Positions 30,142 to 38,763 of a stretch of 41,332 nucleotides of DNA are shown here, in pieces. The notes beneath the pieces are model-generated. The model did no database searches and was not told the DNA's origin. It saw only the letters and a list, made by a program, of their open reading frames with translations. Origin of the DNA: Oscillospiraceae bacterium (GTDB lineage: Bacteria; Bacillota; Clostridia; Oscillospirales; Oscillospiraceae); contig JAFUFT010000026.1 in NCBI GenBank assembly GCA_017469795.1, forward strand, positions 1 through 41,332, given 5' to 3'. The position numbers and the translations under genes were made by a program. The stretch's first letter is position 1. Each line of letters starts with the position of its first letter.

Positions 30142-31899
30142 CTAAATCAGTCCGTCTGCGCGCATCTGTTCCATAATCCGTGCCATGAGTCCCGTCCGGC
30201 CAAAGGGGGTGATCAGATAGAATCCGTCCACCCATGGTGCCATATCCCGGGCGACCTGCCCGGAGATCTCCACCGCCAGGTCCTCTCCGGCGGCCCGGTC
30301 CAGCCCCTCATAGCGGCGGATGATGGTCTCGTCCACCGTAATGCCAGAGACTTCGCTGTTCATAAAGACGGCGTTCCTGTGGCTGACGACAGGGATGATC
30401 CCGCCCAGGAGCTTCACCTCCGGCGGCAGGCTCTTCCGGGCCGTCTTCAGGTTCTCCAGTGCCCGCCGGGTCAGCACCGGCTGGGTCAGGAATCCGCAGA
30501 CGCCGTTTTCCGCCTTCTTGCGGGCCAGATCCATCTGAACCCTGAAATTGACCGCGTTGAGATTCAGCGCCCCGAATACACAAAACGGTGACGGCAGCAC
30601 GGTCTCGTTGAGGCCCCGGATATACCGGGCCAGCATTCTGGAGTTGAAGTTGTATACGCTCTTCACCTCATCGCGGCTGGCGGAGGGAATGGGATCCCCC
30701 GTGACCACCAGCACGTTGTGGACATCCTCGGCGCACAAGCCCAGCAGCAGGGCCTTGGTAGCGTTGAGATTCCGGTCCCGGCAGGTCATGTGGGGCAGCG
30801 CCTCCATCCGGAGTTCCCGGCGGATCTTGCAAGCCAAAATGCTCGAATCCATTCTGGCCCGGGCAATGGGGCAGTCCGCAATGGTGATGATGGCCGCGCC
30901 GCTGTCCCGAAGCTCTTTCGCGCCTGCCATAAATTTGGTCACGTCCGCCGCCTCCGGGGGATCCAGCTCCACTGCCACAGGCTTCCGCTCCGGATCGCAC
31001 AGGGCCTCCCAGAATCGGTTCCCGGTCTCGTCGGCTGGTTTTTCTTCTTTACGGCTTTCCATCGGAACCGGCTTCGGAAGGGGTGTTTTCAGCGCTTCCG
31101 CCGCGGCGGCAATGTGCTCCGGGGTGGTGCCGCAGCAGCCACCCACCATCGCTGCACCCTTCGACGCCAGATTCCAGAGCTGCTGTCCAAAGTACACGGG
31201 ATCTCCCTGATAGTAGGTCCGGCGGCCCAGCACCGTGGGATAGCCCGCGTTGGGCATCACACACAGGGGCTTGCCAAGAGGATCAAGGGTCTCCACCAGG
31301 GCCGCCATGTGGGGTGCGGAGGTCATGCAGTTGAGTCCCACCGCATCAATGTTGGGGTCCGCCGCGCAGGTCTTCATCAGGTCCCGCACCAGATGTCCGG
31401 TCTGGGTGAATCCGTCCGGCTGCGCCGCAAAGGAGACGATCACATAGGCCTTCGGGTTTGCCCCTTTGATCCGCGCGGCTGTCTCCGGGACCCCGTTCAG
31501 GTCGGACAGCGTTTCAAAGAGGAAGTGTTCCGCTCCCAGTTCCAGAAACCGGTCCGCCACGAACTGGTACTCCTCCGCCGCGTCGCCCTCCGGGCCGATC
31601 GGTCCGATGTCCGCGAATACAAAGGCCTCCCGGGCTGCCTTCTTCGCCAGCAGATAGGCCGCGTCCAGCACGGAGAGGCAGTTTGTCTCTCCCAGCGCGA
31701 CCCGGTTGGCGCCGAAGGTGTTGGTTTTGACGGCCGTGGCTCCGGCCTCCAGATATGCCCGGTGGATCCCGTAGATGATCTCCGGTCTGGTCAGGCAGGC
31801 CGTTTCACAGTCTCCCCCGTGGCCCAGCGCGGCATAGTAGGTTCCCATTGCCCCGTCAAAGAGCAGAATGTTGTCCTGTAAATACGTTCGAATATCCAT
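30142..31899 (-). CDS. Bifunctional homocysteine S-methyltransferase / methylenetetrahydrofolate reductase (YitJ-like)
   Basis: The 585-residue fusion has an N-terminal homocysteine methyltransferase domain (1-275) with zinc ligands Cys191 and Cys255-Cys256 in G-L-N-C and GGCCGTTP, and a C-terminal MTHFR TIM barrel (about 295-585: V-A-V-E-L-D-P-P, ITIADCPIARARMDS, NVLVVTGDPIP, GGIIPVVSHRNA). It resembles Bacillus YitJ. The reductase half makes 5-methyl-THF for methionine synthesis; the first half may transfer a methyl group from another donor such as S-methylmethionine. Start at 31899 follows AAGGAG. It is third in the operon after metH, with a ten-base gap. Both zinc and flavin-domain motifs look intact. 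Confidence 0.92.
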   Translation of the reverse strand: MDIRTYLQDNILLFDGAMGTYYAALGHGGDCETACLTRPEIIYGIHRAYLEAGATAVKTNTFGANRVALGETNCLSVLDAAYLLAKKAAREAFVFADIGPIGPEGDAAEEYQFVADRFLELGAEHFLFETLSDLNGVPETAARIKGANPKAYVIVSFAAQPDGFTQTGHLVRDLMKTCAADPNIDAVGLNCMTSAPHMAALVETLDPLGKPLCVMPNAGYPTVLGRRTYYQGDPVYFGQQLWNLASKGAAMVGGCCGTTPEHIAAAAEALKTPLPKPVPMESRKEEKPADETGNRFWEALCDPERKPVAVELDPPEAADVTKFMAGAKELRDSGAAIITIADCPIARARMDSSILACKIRRELRMEALPHMTCRDRNLNATKALLLGLCAEDVHNVLVVTGDPIPSASRDEVKSVYNFNSRMLARYIRGLNETVLPSPFCVFGALNLNAVNFRVQMDLARKKAENGVCGFLTQPVLTRRALENLKTARKSLPPEVKLLGGIIPVVSHRNAVFMNSEVSGITVDETIIRRYEGLDRAAGEDLAVEISGQVARDMAPWVDGFYLITPFGRTGLMARIMEQMRADGLI

Positions 31900-31909
31900 T
31901 TCGGTCTCC

Positions 31910-34270
31910 TTATCCCAGCACCTGCCGGGCGATGTCCACACTCTGTTTGGCGTCCCTGGCGTAGAAGTCCGCTCCGATCTCTCTGGCATACTCCGGGGTC
32001 AGCACGGCGCCGCCTACCCAGATCTTGCAGGGGTGGCCGCTGCGGTGGAGGGCTTCGATGGTCTCCGCCATACTCACCACTGTGGTGGTCATCAGAGCGG
32101 ACAGGCCCACCAGGCGCACGTCCTCCCGGATCACGGTCTCCACCACGGTCTCCGGCGGCACGTCCCGGCCCAGGTCGATGACCGTATAGCCGTAGTTCTC
32201 CAGCACCACCTTCACGATGTTCTTTCCGATATCGTGGATGTCCCCCTTCACCGTGGCCACCACGATCTTGCCCCGGCTGACGGAATCCCCGCCCTTCCGG
32301 GCGATGCGGGTCTTGATGACCTCGAATCCCTCGCAGGCGGCGTTGGCCGCGTTGATGAGCTGAGGCAGGAAGATCTCCTGCTTCTCATACTTTTCCCCCA
32401 CCAGATCCAGCGCAGGGATCAGCAGGGTGTTCACCACGTCCATCTCGCTCATGGTCTCCAGCGCTTTTTCCGTCAGAGCAGCCGTCTCCTCCTTCAGACC
32501 CCGGCCAATGGCTGTTTCCAGCGTCATGGTCCCGGTCTGTACCGGGGACCGGGGCGCCGTCTCCGCCCCCGCGAACCGGGCGATATAAGCTTCGCTGTCC
32601 ACATCCTGCCGGGACAGAACCCGGAAAGCCGCCACCGCGTCCATGATGGCCTTCTGGTTGGGGTTGACGATGGGCAGGTCCAGTCCCGCGTACATGGCCT
32701 GGGTCAGAAAGCTGACCGTAATATGCTCCCGGGCAGGCAGGCCGAAGGAGATATTGCTGACACCCAGCACCGTGTGCAGGCCCATCGCCTCCCGGACATG
32801 GCGGAGAGCTTTCAGGGTCTCCGCCGCCTGCTCCTGCTGGGCGGAAACCGTCAGCGTCAGGCAATCGATATAGACGTCCTCCCGTGGGATTCCATGCTCC
32901 AGCGCAGCGCACAGGATCCGCTCCGCAATGGCGATGCGCCCTTCCGCGGTTTCGGGAATTCCCTCATGGTCCATGCACAGACCCACCACCGCCGCGCCGT
33001 ATTTCTTGCAGAGGGGCAGGATAGCCTCCAGCGTCTCCCGGTTTCCATTGACGGAATTGACGATGGCCTTTCCGTTGACGGCCCGGAGTCCCGCCTCAAT
33101 GGCCGCAGGATCCGAAGAGTCGATCTGCAGCGGCAGATCCACTACCGCCTGCAGGGCCTTCACAACTCTGACCATCATGTCCTTTTCGTCGATGCCGGGC
33201 AGGCCCACGTTCACATCCAGGATCTCCGCACCCGCGTCCTGCTGTTCCATGCCCCGCTCCAGAATATACCCGATGTCCCCCTCCCGGAGAGCCTGCTGGA
33301 ACCGTTTCTTTCCGGTGGGGTTGATCCGCTCGCCGATGACCCGGACGCCGCTGAGTTCCGCGGCCGCCGTGGCCGAGCAGACTCCGTGCCGGTCCGGCGC
33401 CGGGCGCTCTGCGGGCGCTTTGCCGGCCACATGGTCTCTTAACGCTGCGATGAAATCCGGCCGGGTGCCGCAGCAGCCGCCGAACACGGAGACGCCCAAC
33501 TCCAGCGCCGGCTCCATCTCCCGGGCAAATTCCTCCGGCGTGATGGTATAGGCTCCGGTGGCGGGATCCGGCAGTCCCGCGTTGGGCTTCAGGATCAGGG
33601 GAAGGTTTGTCCAGCGCCGGAGCTCCGCCGCCATGGGCAGCAGTTCCTTCGGTCCGAGGGAGCAGTTGAAGCCCAGCGCGTCTACACCCAGGCCCGTCAG
33701 GGTCAGGGCCATGGCAGGCACCGTCACCCCCACGAAGGTGCGCCCCGTGGCCTCAAAAGTCATGGTGACCCACACAGGGAGACGGGTATTCTCCTTCGCC
33801 GCCAGCACCGCGGCCTTCACCTCGTATAGGTCGCTCATGGTCTCGAAGATCACAAGATCCGCCCCGGCGGCCTCGCCGGCCGTGACCATCTCCTTATAAA
33901 TATCATAGGCCTCGTCAAAGGACATTGTCCCCAGGGGTTCCAGCAAGGCGCCGATGGGCCCGATGTCCAGAGCCACCCGGGTATCGGTGCCCGCCGCCGC
34001 GGCTCGGGCCGCCCGGATGCCGCCCTCAATGAGCTGGGCAACCGTGTATCCGCTGCCCGCAGTTTTGTGCCGGTTGGCGCCGAAGGTGTTGGCGTAGAGG
34101 ATATCGCTCCCCGCCTCCACATACTGCCGCTGGATCTCCGCCACCGTCTCCGGATGGGTGATATTCCAGACCTCCGGCAGCTCGCCCACCGGAAGTCCCG
34201 CGCTCTGAAGCATGGTGCCCATGGCGCCATCCAGCAAGGTGATCGTCTTATTCCGCCTGTCCACAGGCAT
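31910..34270 (-). CDS. metH: Cobalamin-dependent methionine synthase lacking the reactivation domain
   Basis: MetH transfers the methyl group of 5-methyl-THF to homocysteine through bound cobalamin. The 786-residue protein has the Hcy domain (1-285; zinc ligands Cys203, Cys266, Cys267), the pterin-binding domain (about 305-565, V-I-G-E-R-I-N-P-T-G-K-K), the helical cap (about 580-660) and the B12-binding domain with D677-I-H679-D-I-G682. The SAM-dependent reactivation domain of the 1200-residue E. coli enzyme is missing, but is encoded by the preceding gene. Start at 34270 is ATG within the preceding gene (23-base overlap); a GTG two codons later has better spacing from GAGAGG. Confidence 0.95.
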   Translation of the reverse strand: MPVDRRNKTITLLDGAMGTMLQSAGLPVGELPEVWNITHPETVAEIQRQYVEAGSDILYANTFGANRHKTAGSGYTVAQLIEGGIRAARAAAAGTDTRVALDIGPIGALLEPLGTMSFDEAYDIYKEMVTAGEAAGADLVIFETMSDLYEVKAAVLAAKENTRLPVWVTMTFEATGRTFVGVTVPAMALTLTGLGVDALGFNCSLGPKELLPMAAELRRWTNLPLILKPNAGLPDPATGAYTITPEEFAREMEPALELGVSVFGGCCGTRPDFIAALRDHVAGKAPAERPAPDRHGVCSATAAAELSGVRVIGERINPTGKKRFQQALREGDIGYILERGMEQQDAGAEILDVNVGLPGIDEKDMMVRVVKALQAVVDLPLQIDSSDPAAIEAGLRAVNGKAIVNSVNGNRETLEAILPLCKKYGAAVVGLCMDHEGIPETAEGRIAIAERILCAALEHGIPREDVYIDCLTLTVSAQQEQAAETLKALRHVREAMGLHTVLGVSNISFGLPAREHITVSFLTQAMYAGLDLPIVNPNQKAIMDAVAAFRVLSRQDVDSEAYIARFAGAETAPRSPVQTGTMTLETAIGRGLKEETAALTEKALETMSEMDVVNTLLIPALDLVGEKYEKQEIFLPQLINAANAACEGFEVIKTRIARKGGDSVSRGKIVVATVKGDIHDIGKNIVKVVLENYGYTVIDLGRDVPPETVVETVIREDVRLVGLSALMTTTVVSMAETIEALHRSGHPCKIWVGGAVLTPEYAREIGADFYARDAKQSVDIARQVLG

Positions 34271-34919
34271 CGCCTCTCTTTCTCAATTCACAGGTCTCAA
34301 ATCGGCTGCAAACGGCGCAGCCCCGGAAGCGCCTCGTCTGAGGCCGGTCCGAACGGCCCATCAGCGCCGTCACGGATTTCTGCGGGATCATCAGCCCCCC
34401 CGGGCTCAGGGATACCCCGATCCGCCGGTGGAGATCCAGCACCCGGCAGAACTCCGGCTGTTGAGCAAAGGGCAGATCTCCGTAACCGGGACTGAACCGG
34501 TCCGTGAGATAGCCCTCCAGTTCCTCCTGAAGATCGGCACAGAGATTGTCGCAGACATTCTCGATGGCAGCGCTGGCGCAGCAGTCCAGCATCACCGCAT
34601 CCGCCATGTTCTGCACCTGCGCGCGCCGCAGGAGCGTTTCCACCTCCGCGCCCAGGGTGGCTCCGAACAGGATCACATGATGGCACTGCCGGAGCAGTTC
34701 CTTCACGTCGTTGCCCTCAGGCCGGAAGGCGGTGCCCTCCAGGCTCCCGTCCGGGTTCAGAGGAAACTCCCGCCAGACCGCTCTGGGCCTGGCCGTTTTC
34801 AGGATCGTGTCCCTGCACCGCTCAAGATCCGTCCGGATCCCCGCCGGGATCTCCCCGCCCCGGTATCCCAGATACAGCAGCGCTTCGCGTTCATTGATCC
34901 CGGTGAGCCTCGGCTCCAT
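34248..34919 (-). CDS. Stand-alone methionine synthase activation-domain protein
   Basis: The 223-residue protein resembles the C-terminal reactivation domain of MetH, which binds SAM and remethylates cobalamin oxidised to Co(II). Visible: helical N-terminus, an A-D-A-V-M-L-D-C-C-A-S-A-A-I-E segment (about 106-120), and the SAM-binding region R-F-S-P-G-Y-G-D-L-P-F (the R-x-x-P-G-Y motif) followed by R-R-I-G-V-S-L-S-P-G-G-L-M-I-P-Q-K-S-V. Four cysteines cluster near the C-terminus (C-A-V-C-S-R-F-E-T-C), possibly a metal site. First gene of the operon; start at 34919 has GGGGAGG eight bases upstream. It overlaps metH, consistent with a two-protein enzyme. Confidence 0.9.
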   Translation of the reverse strand: MEPRLTGINEREALLYLGYRGGEIPAGIRTDLERCRDTILKTARPRAVWREFPLNPDGSLEGTAFRPEGNDVKELLRQCHHVILFGATLGAEVETLLRRAQVQNMADAVMLDCCASAAIENVCDNLCADLQEELEGYLTDRFSPGYGDLPFAQQPEFCRVLDLHRRIGVSLSPGGLMIPQKSVTALMGRSDRPQTRRFRGCAVCSRFETCELRKRGDACGQAE

Positions 34920-34950
34920 GGGCATTTCCTCCCCCTCTTAGAATAATACA

Positions 34951-34978
34951 ATTATACTCGGATTTCCGTATTTTGCAA
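34951..34978 (-). promoter_or_regulatory. Promoter of the methionine synthase operon
   Basis: Minus strand: -35 TTGCAA (34973-34978), 16-bp spacer, -10 TATAAT (34951-34956). The leader is only about 30 bases, too short for a SAM, T-box or cobalamin riboswitch. Confidence 0.65.
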
Positions 34979-35007
34979 CGAAAAAGGAGCAGGCTGCTGC
35001 CTGCTCC
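34979..35007 (-). terminator. Intrinsic terminator after the OYE-family reductase
   Basis: Nine-base stem (34986-34994 with 34999-35007), tetraloop and a five-T run on the minus strand. Confidence 0.9.
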
Positions 35008-35025
35008 TCCAAGTCCTTTTACCTG

Positions 35026-37074
35026 TCAGATATTGCTGGCCGCCATGAACGCCGAGAAGTTAGCGTAGCGCATGGATCCCTTGATATACTCGTCAGGCTT
35101 GTTGAGCAGCATCTGGCTCTGCATGCCGTGGGCCCGGGTGATCTGGGCGTCGCCCACCACATAGAACTCCGGCGCTGTGCCGAAGAAGGTCTCCGCCTCC
35201 TCCACGCAGGGCCGCACGCCACCGTTGACCACCACGGAGTCAAAGGGCTCCTCAAAGGTCTGTCCGTCCTTCTCGTAGACCGCCTTGCCTCCGTCCACGG
35301 AGAGGATCTGAGCGTGGTCGATCTCCCGGATGTCGCTGTACTTTTCCTTCAGGTAGCGCAGGGTCTGGGGCGCGTCGTGGCCGCCGATGTTGGATCCCAT
35401 GGTGCTCCGGGTGATGACGGTGACCTCATGGCCTGTGTCATGGAGATACATAGCGCACTCCATGGCGGTCATGGTACCGCCCACCACGACGACCTTGCGG
35501 CCCAGCTCGGCCTCCTTGCCGAAGACCTCGATGGGATGGGGTGCCTCCGCGCCGCCGGGGATGTCCAGATGGATGGGCGCCGCGCCGGTGGCCGCGATGA
35601 CTGCGTTGTAGTTCCCCGCCTCGATCAGTTCCGGCGTGGCCTCCGTGTTCATGCGGAACTCCACGCCCAGCTTTTCACACTGCCGGATCTCCCAGTCCCG
35701 GAACCGCTTGATGCCCCACTTGCCATAGACATAGTCGGAGTGGTTGGCCTGACCGCCCAGCTTGTCTGCCTTCTCGAACACGGTGACCTGGTGGCCCCGC
35801 TCCGCGCAGACGATGGCCGCCCGGAGGCCCGCAGGTCCGCCGCCGATCACCGCCACACGCTTGCCGCCCTTGCTGGGCTTGAACATATCGTCGTAGACGT
35901 TCTCCATCCCGAAGATGGGGTTCACCGCGCAGATGGCGCTGTGGCAGGCGTCACAGCGCAGGCAGGGGGTGATATCCTCCGGCCGCTGCTCGATGACCTT
36001 TTCCAGATAGTCCGGATCACAGTTGAAGGTCCGAGCCATAAACACCATATCGCAGGCACCGTCCTCGATGGCCTTTTCGATGACGTCGGGATCCTGGAAG
36101 CCGCAGGCTGCGCCCACTACGGCGGTGATGCCCGCGTCCTTGAGCGCCTTGGTGCCCTTCAGGGCGGGAGGCGTATCCTCGGGGAAGATGTAGGTGGAGG
36201 GATGCTCGCCGTAGCTTCTGGGCGGCCGGACGTGGAAGATGTCCACATACTCGTCCCAGATCTTGAGCATGTCGATCCACTCGGGATCGAATTCCGCCGT
36301 CAGCTGCATGGAGATCAGGAAATGGGGGCCGCAGAGCTCCCGGATCTTCTGGAGCATCTCCGTGGTGGCGCGGCAGCGGTTCTCCAGGCTGCCGCCGAAT
36401 TCGTCGGTGCGGGTATTGGCTCTGGCGGACACGTCGCCGATGGCGGTGATCTCCACCACGTCGAAGCCCAGACCGCGATACTCCAGCGCGTCATTGGCGA
36501 TCTCCTCGATCCATTCCCGGATCTCTGCCGCCGTGGCCAGACGCTTGGGCGCGTTGGGGTCGCCGAACATACCCATGCCGCCCATGCCCCGGGAGGACAT
36601 GCCGGGCCGTCCCTCGGTGCCGATCTTATGCTTCCTGGGACCGCTGCCGCCGAAACCGGGAGGAGGTCCTCCGGGACCGCCGGGCCCGAAGGGGAATCCG
36701 CCGGGCTTGGGCTCGGAGAAGCTCAGGCCGTCGGGGATCCGCCGGTGACATTGCATCATACACAGGCTGCCGTGAGCGTGGACCCGGTCGATCATGCGGA
36801 TCACATAGTTGTGGACAAAGGCATTGTTCATGGGGAACAGCGCCGCGTCACCCCACAGGTTCCGGTCCATTTCCGTCAGGGTGGCAGAGGGCATGGTGAT
36901 GACGGAGGCGCCGTTTTTGGCCGCGTCCTCGATAAACCGGATGGTGCCCTCGGCGGGATAGTTCTCCGGTCCCTGCTGTTCCTGGGAATTGCATTTGCTC
37001 ATACCCATGCGGGTCCGGATGACAATATTCCGTACCCGGATCGGCGTCAGCATCTTCTTGTATCTGTGATTCAT
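35026..37074 (-). CDS. Old Yellow Enzyme-family NADH:flavin oxidoreductase (2,4-dienoyl-CoA reductase-like) with Gly/Pro/Met-rich insert
   Basis: The 682-residue protein is a three-domain anaerobic ene-reductase of the FadH/BaiCD type: an FMN TIM barrel (1-360), an iron-sulfur region, and a FAD/NAD(P) domain (408-682; A-V-I-G-G-G-P-A-G-L-R-A-A and a second dinucleotide fold V-V-V-V-G-G-T at about 548). Such enzymes reduce activated double bonds in fatty, bile or aromatic acids. Two oddities: a Gly/Pro/Met-rich insert (about 121-172) replaces the usual barrel loop over the active site, and the cluster cysteines are compressed (Cys371, 374, 377, 382) compared with the usual long spacing before the last Cys. 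Start at 37074 follows AGGAGG. It is monocistronic. Confidence 0.9.
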   Translation of the reverse strand: MNHRYKKMLTPIRVRNIVIRTRMGMSKCNSQEQQGPENYPAEGTIRFIEDAAKNGASVITMPSATLTEMDRNLWGDAALFPMNNAFVHNYVIRMIDRVHAHGSLCMMQCHRRIPDGLSFSEPKPGGFPFGPGGPGGPPPGFGGSGPRKHKIGTEGRPGMSSRGMGGMGMFGDPNAPKRLATAAEIREWIEEIANDALEYRGLGFDVVEITAIGDVSARANTRTDEFGGSLENRCRATTEMLQKIRELCGPHFLISMQLTAEFDPEWIDMLKIWDEYVDIFHVRPPRSYGEHPSTYIFPEDTPPALKGTKALKDAGITAVVGAACGFQDPDVIEKAIEDGACDMVFMARTFNCDPDYLEKVIEQRPEDITPCLRCDACHSAICAVNPIFGMENVYDDMFKPSKGGKRVAVIGGGPAGLRAAIVCAERGHQVTVFEKADKLGGQANHSDYVYGKWGIKRFRDWEIRQCEKLGVEFRMNTEATPELIEAGNYNAVIAATGAAPIHLDIPGGAEAPHPIEVFGKEAELGRKVVVVGGTMTAMECAMYLHDTGHEVTVITRSTMGSNIGGHDAPQTLRYLKEKYSDIREIDHAQILSVDGGKAVYEKDGQTFEEPFDSVVVNGGVRPCVEEAETFFGTAPEFYVVGDAQITRAHGMQSQMLLNKPDEYIKGSMRYANFSAFMAASNI

Positions 37075-37109
37075 AGCGATCCTCCTTTAGATTCAGGATT
37101 TCTGATCCC

Positions 37110-37138
37110 ATTTTATCAAGACTTCGTACTATTTACAA
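37110..37138 (-). promoter_or_regulatory. Promoter of the OYE-family reductase
   Basis: Minus strand: -35 TTGTAA (37133-37138), 17-bp spacer, -10 TAAAAT (37110-37115). Confidence 0.6.
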
Positions 37139-37180
37139 CTACAGGATGACGCTCCGATGTTCTGTTTATCCCCTGGCACG

Positions 37181-37208
37181 AAAAAACCGCCGTCCCGAAG
37201 GACGGCGG
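37181..37208 (-). terminator. Intrinsic terminator after the J-domain gene
   Basis: Nine-base GC stem (37187-37195 with 37200-37208), UUCG loop on the minus strand, six-T run. Confidence 0.92.
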
Positions 37209-37219
37209 CAGGCTGCCGG

Positions 37220-37906
37220 TCAGATACAGAAGAAGTAATTCCCGCCGCAGCAGGCGTTGCACAGGCACCAGGCCATGCACATGGGATAGCAGTAATTCCC
37301 TCCGGCGGAGAAGCCGTACCGGGTCCCGGTATTGGTATAGGCCCGGCCGCCGGACTGCATGATCTGGTAAAAACGCTGATAGTCCGGATTGTCCGGCTCC
37401 ATCTGCACTGCACGCCGGATATGCTCCATGGCGGTGACCCGGTTGCCCTGGCCGTAGTTGGCCCGTGCGCTGCAGTAGTACCATTTGGCGTCCCGATCCC
37501 CCTGGGGGATCGTGGAAAGCACGTGCAGCGCCTCCCCATAGGCTCCGGCGTTGATGTAGTGCAGGGCAGACTGGATGTCCACGGAATCCCGGGTCTCATA
37601 CTGCGTGTTGTACTGCTGCCGCTCCTGGTAGGCGTAGCCAAAGGGATCAAACCCGAACCCGAAGGGATCGTAATAGCCGCTCTGGCCCTGGGTCTGGCCA
37701 CCGCTGTAGCCGCCGTAGGACTGCTGGGGCTGGGGATTCTTGATGGCGTCGTAGGCGGCGTTGATCTCATTCATTTTCCGGGCGCATTCCTCGTCGCCGG
37801 GGTGCAGATCCGGATGATACTGCTTGGCCAGTTTCCTGTATGCGGATTTGATCTCGTCCTCTGAGGCGTCCCGCGACACCCCAAGGACCGCATAGGGATC
37901 CGTCAT
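37220..37906 (-). CDS. J-domain (DnaJ-like) protein with TPR-like middle and Cys-rich tail
   Basis: The 228-residue protein has an N-terminal J domain (1-60: DPYAVLGVSRDASEDEIKSAYRKLAKQYHPD, HPD at 31-33), which should stimulate a DnaK-type ATPase. A Gly/Tyr/Gln/Phe-rich linker (about 60-100) follows, then two or so helical repeat units of TPR type (about 108-185: I-N-A-G-A-Y-G-E-A-L-H-V-L, W-Y-Y-C-S-A-R-A-N-Y-G-Q-G-N), and a tail with six cysteines (Y-C-Y-P-M-C-M-A-W-C-L-C-N-A-C-C). It lacks the zinc and client domains of full DnaJ. Start at 37906 overlaps the DUF5685 stop (ATGA), so it is coupled to that gene, third in its operon. Confidence 0.9.
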   Translation of the reverse strand: MTDPYAVLGVSRDASEDEIKSAYRKLAKQYHPDLHPGDEECARKMNEINAAYDAIKNPQPQQSYGGYSGGQTQGQSGYYDPFGFGFDPFGYAYQERQQYNTQYETRDSVDIQSALHYINAGAYGEALHVLSTIPQGDRDAKWYYCSARANYGQGNRVTAMEHIRRAVQMEPDNPDYQRFYQIMQSGGRAYTNTGTRYGFSAGGNYCYPMCMAWCLCNACCGGNYFFCI

Positions 37907-38763
37907 GGATTTGTCTCCTTTTCCTCTTCATTTCCTCTCGCACGGCGGCGGGAAAACGCCTGATTGTACTTTTGCCACACGCCGGAATACAGGATGTTCC
38001 GCATCAGGCCCAGATCCTGCTCCAGCGGCAGCCGCTCAAAGGCCTCTGTCCCCTCGGAGAGCAGCATGCGAAGCAGCGCCTCGTCCCCTTCCCGGTCCCG
38101 GTCTCCACAGTCCAGCGCCAGGAGCGGATTGTGCCGGCCCTTCCGCCGGTCCTCCTCAAAGTCGATGCAGGCGTCCATGATATAGATAAACCGCCCCAGG
38201 CCCTGGCCCATCTGGCGGAGCACCGGAGTCCAGTGGTCATTCTCTTTCACCGCGAAGAGCTCCCCCATCAGCGTTCCGAAGCAGTCGGCCGCCCGGTCCG
38301 GACTGGCCTCCTCCCCGGCTTCATACCGCCGCAGTGCCTCAAGCTGATGCCGGATGGCGGCGGACTGTCTGGGATACTGGAGCTCCAGCCGTTCACAGCG
38401 GCCGGAGAGGGCCTTGTACAGCATCCACTGGGGATGCTTTCGCTCATCCACCCAGTCATCCAGCAGGTTCCACCAGGCCAGCAGCAGGTTGAGGTCGGCG
38501 GCATAATCCGTAAATTCCGTGGAAAACCAGGGCCGCTTTTTCAGCGGATGCACCGGACACCGGTTCATCCCCGCCGTCTCCTCCGGTTCATACAGGCTCG
38601 AGAGCACCAGCACCAGAAACGTCATATCATAGGTCAGCGTCATCCGGCCCTTGAGCCCGTGCCGCTTCTGAAGGCTCCGGCACAAGCCGCAGTAGCATCC
38701 GGTATATCGCCGGAGCTGCTCCTCATCCATCCGGGAGCGGTCGGCCGTGAGATATCCGAACAT
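37903..38763 (-). CDS. DUF5685 family protein with isoprenoid-synthase-like aspartate motifs
   Basis: The 286-residue all-helical protein begins with a conserved C23-Y-C25-G-L-C28 cluster. It matches my knowledge of DUF5685, a family without assigned function that is often next to a J-domain gene. Two aspartate-rich helices stand out: L-L-D102-D103-W-V-D106-E, and I-M-D197-A-C-I-D201-F-E-E-D205 followed by R-R-K-G-R. Their pattern and separation of about 95 residues resemble the first (DDxxD) and second (DDxxDxxxD) motifs of trans-isoprenyl diphosphate synthases; this is inference. Start at 38763 overlaps the zinc-ribbon stop by one base (TGATG). No membrane helix is evident. It could be a metal-dependent enzyme or a degenerate structural relative. 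Confidence 0.82.
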   Translation of the reverse strand: MFGYLTADRSRMDEEQLRRYTGCYCGLCRSLQKRHGLKGRMTLTYDMTFLVLVLSSLYEPEETAGMNRCPVHPLKKRPWFSTEFTDYAADLNLLLAWWNLLDDWVDERKHPQWMLYKALSGRCERLELQYPRQSAAIRHQLEALRRYEAGEEASPDRAADCFGTLMGELFAVKENDHWTPVLRQMGQGLGRFIYIMDACIDFEEDRRKGRHNPLLALDCGDRDREGDEALLRMLLSEGTEAFERLPLEQDLGLMRNILYSGVWQKYNQAFSRRRARGNEEEKETNP

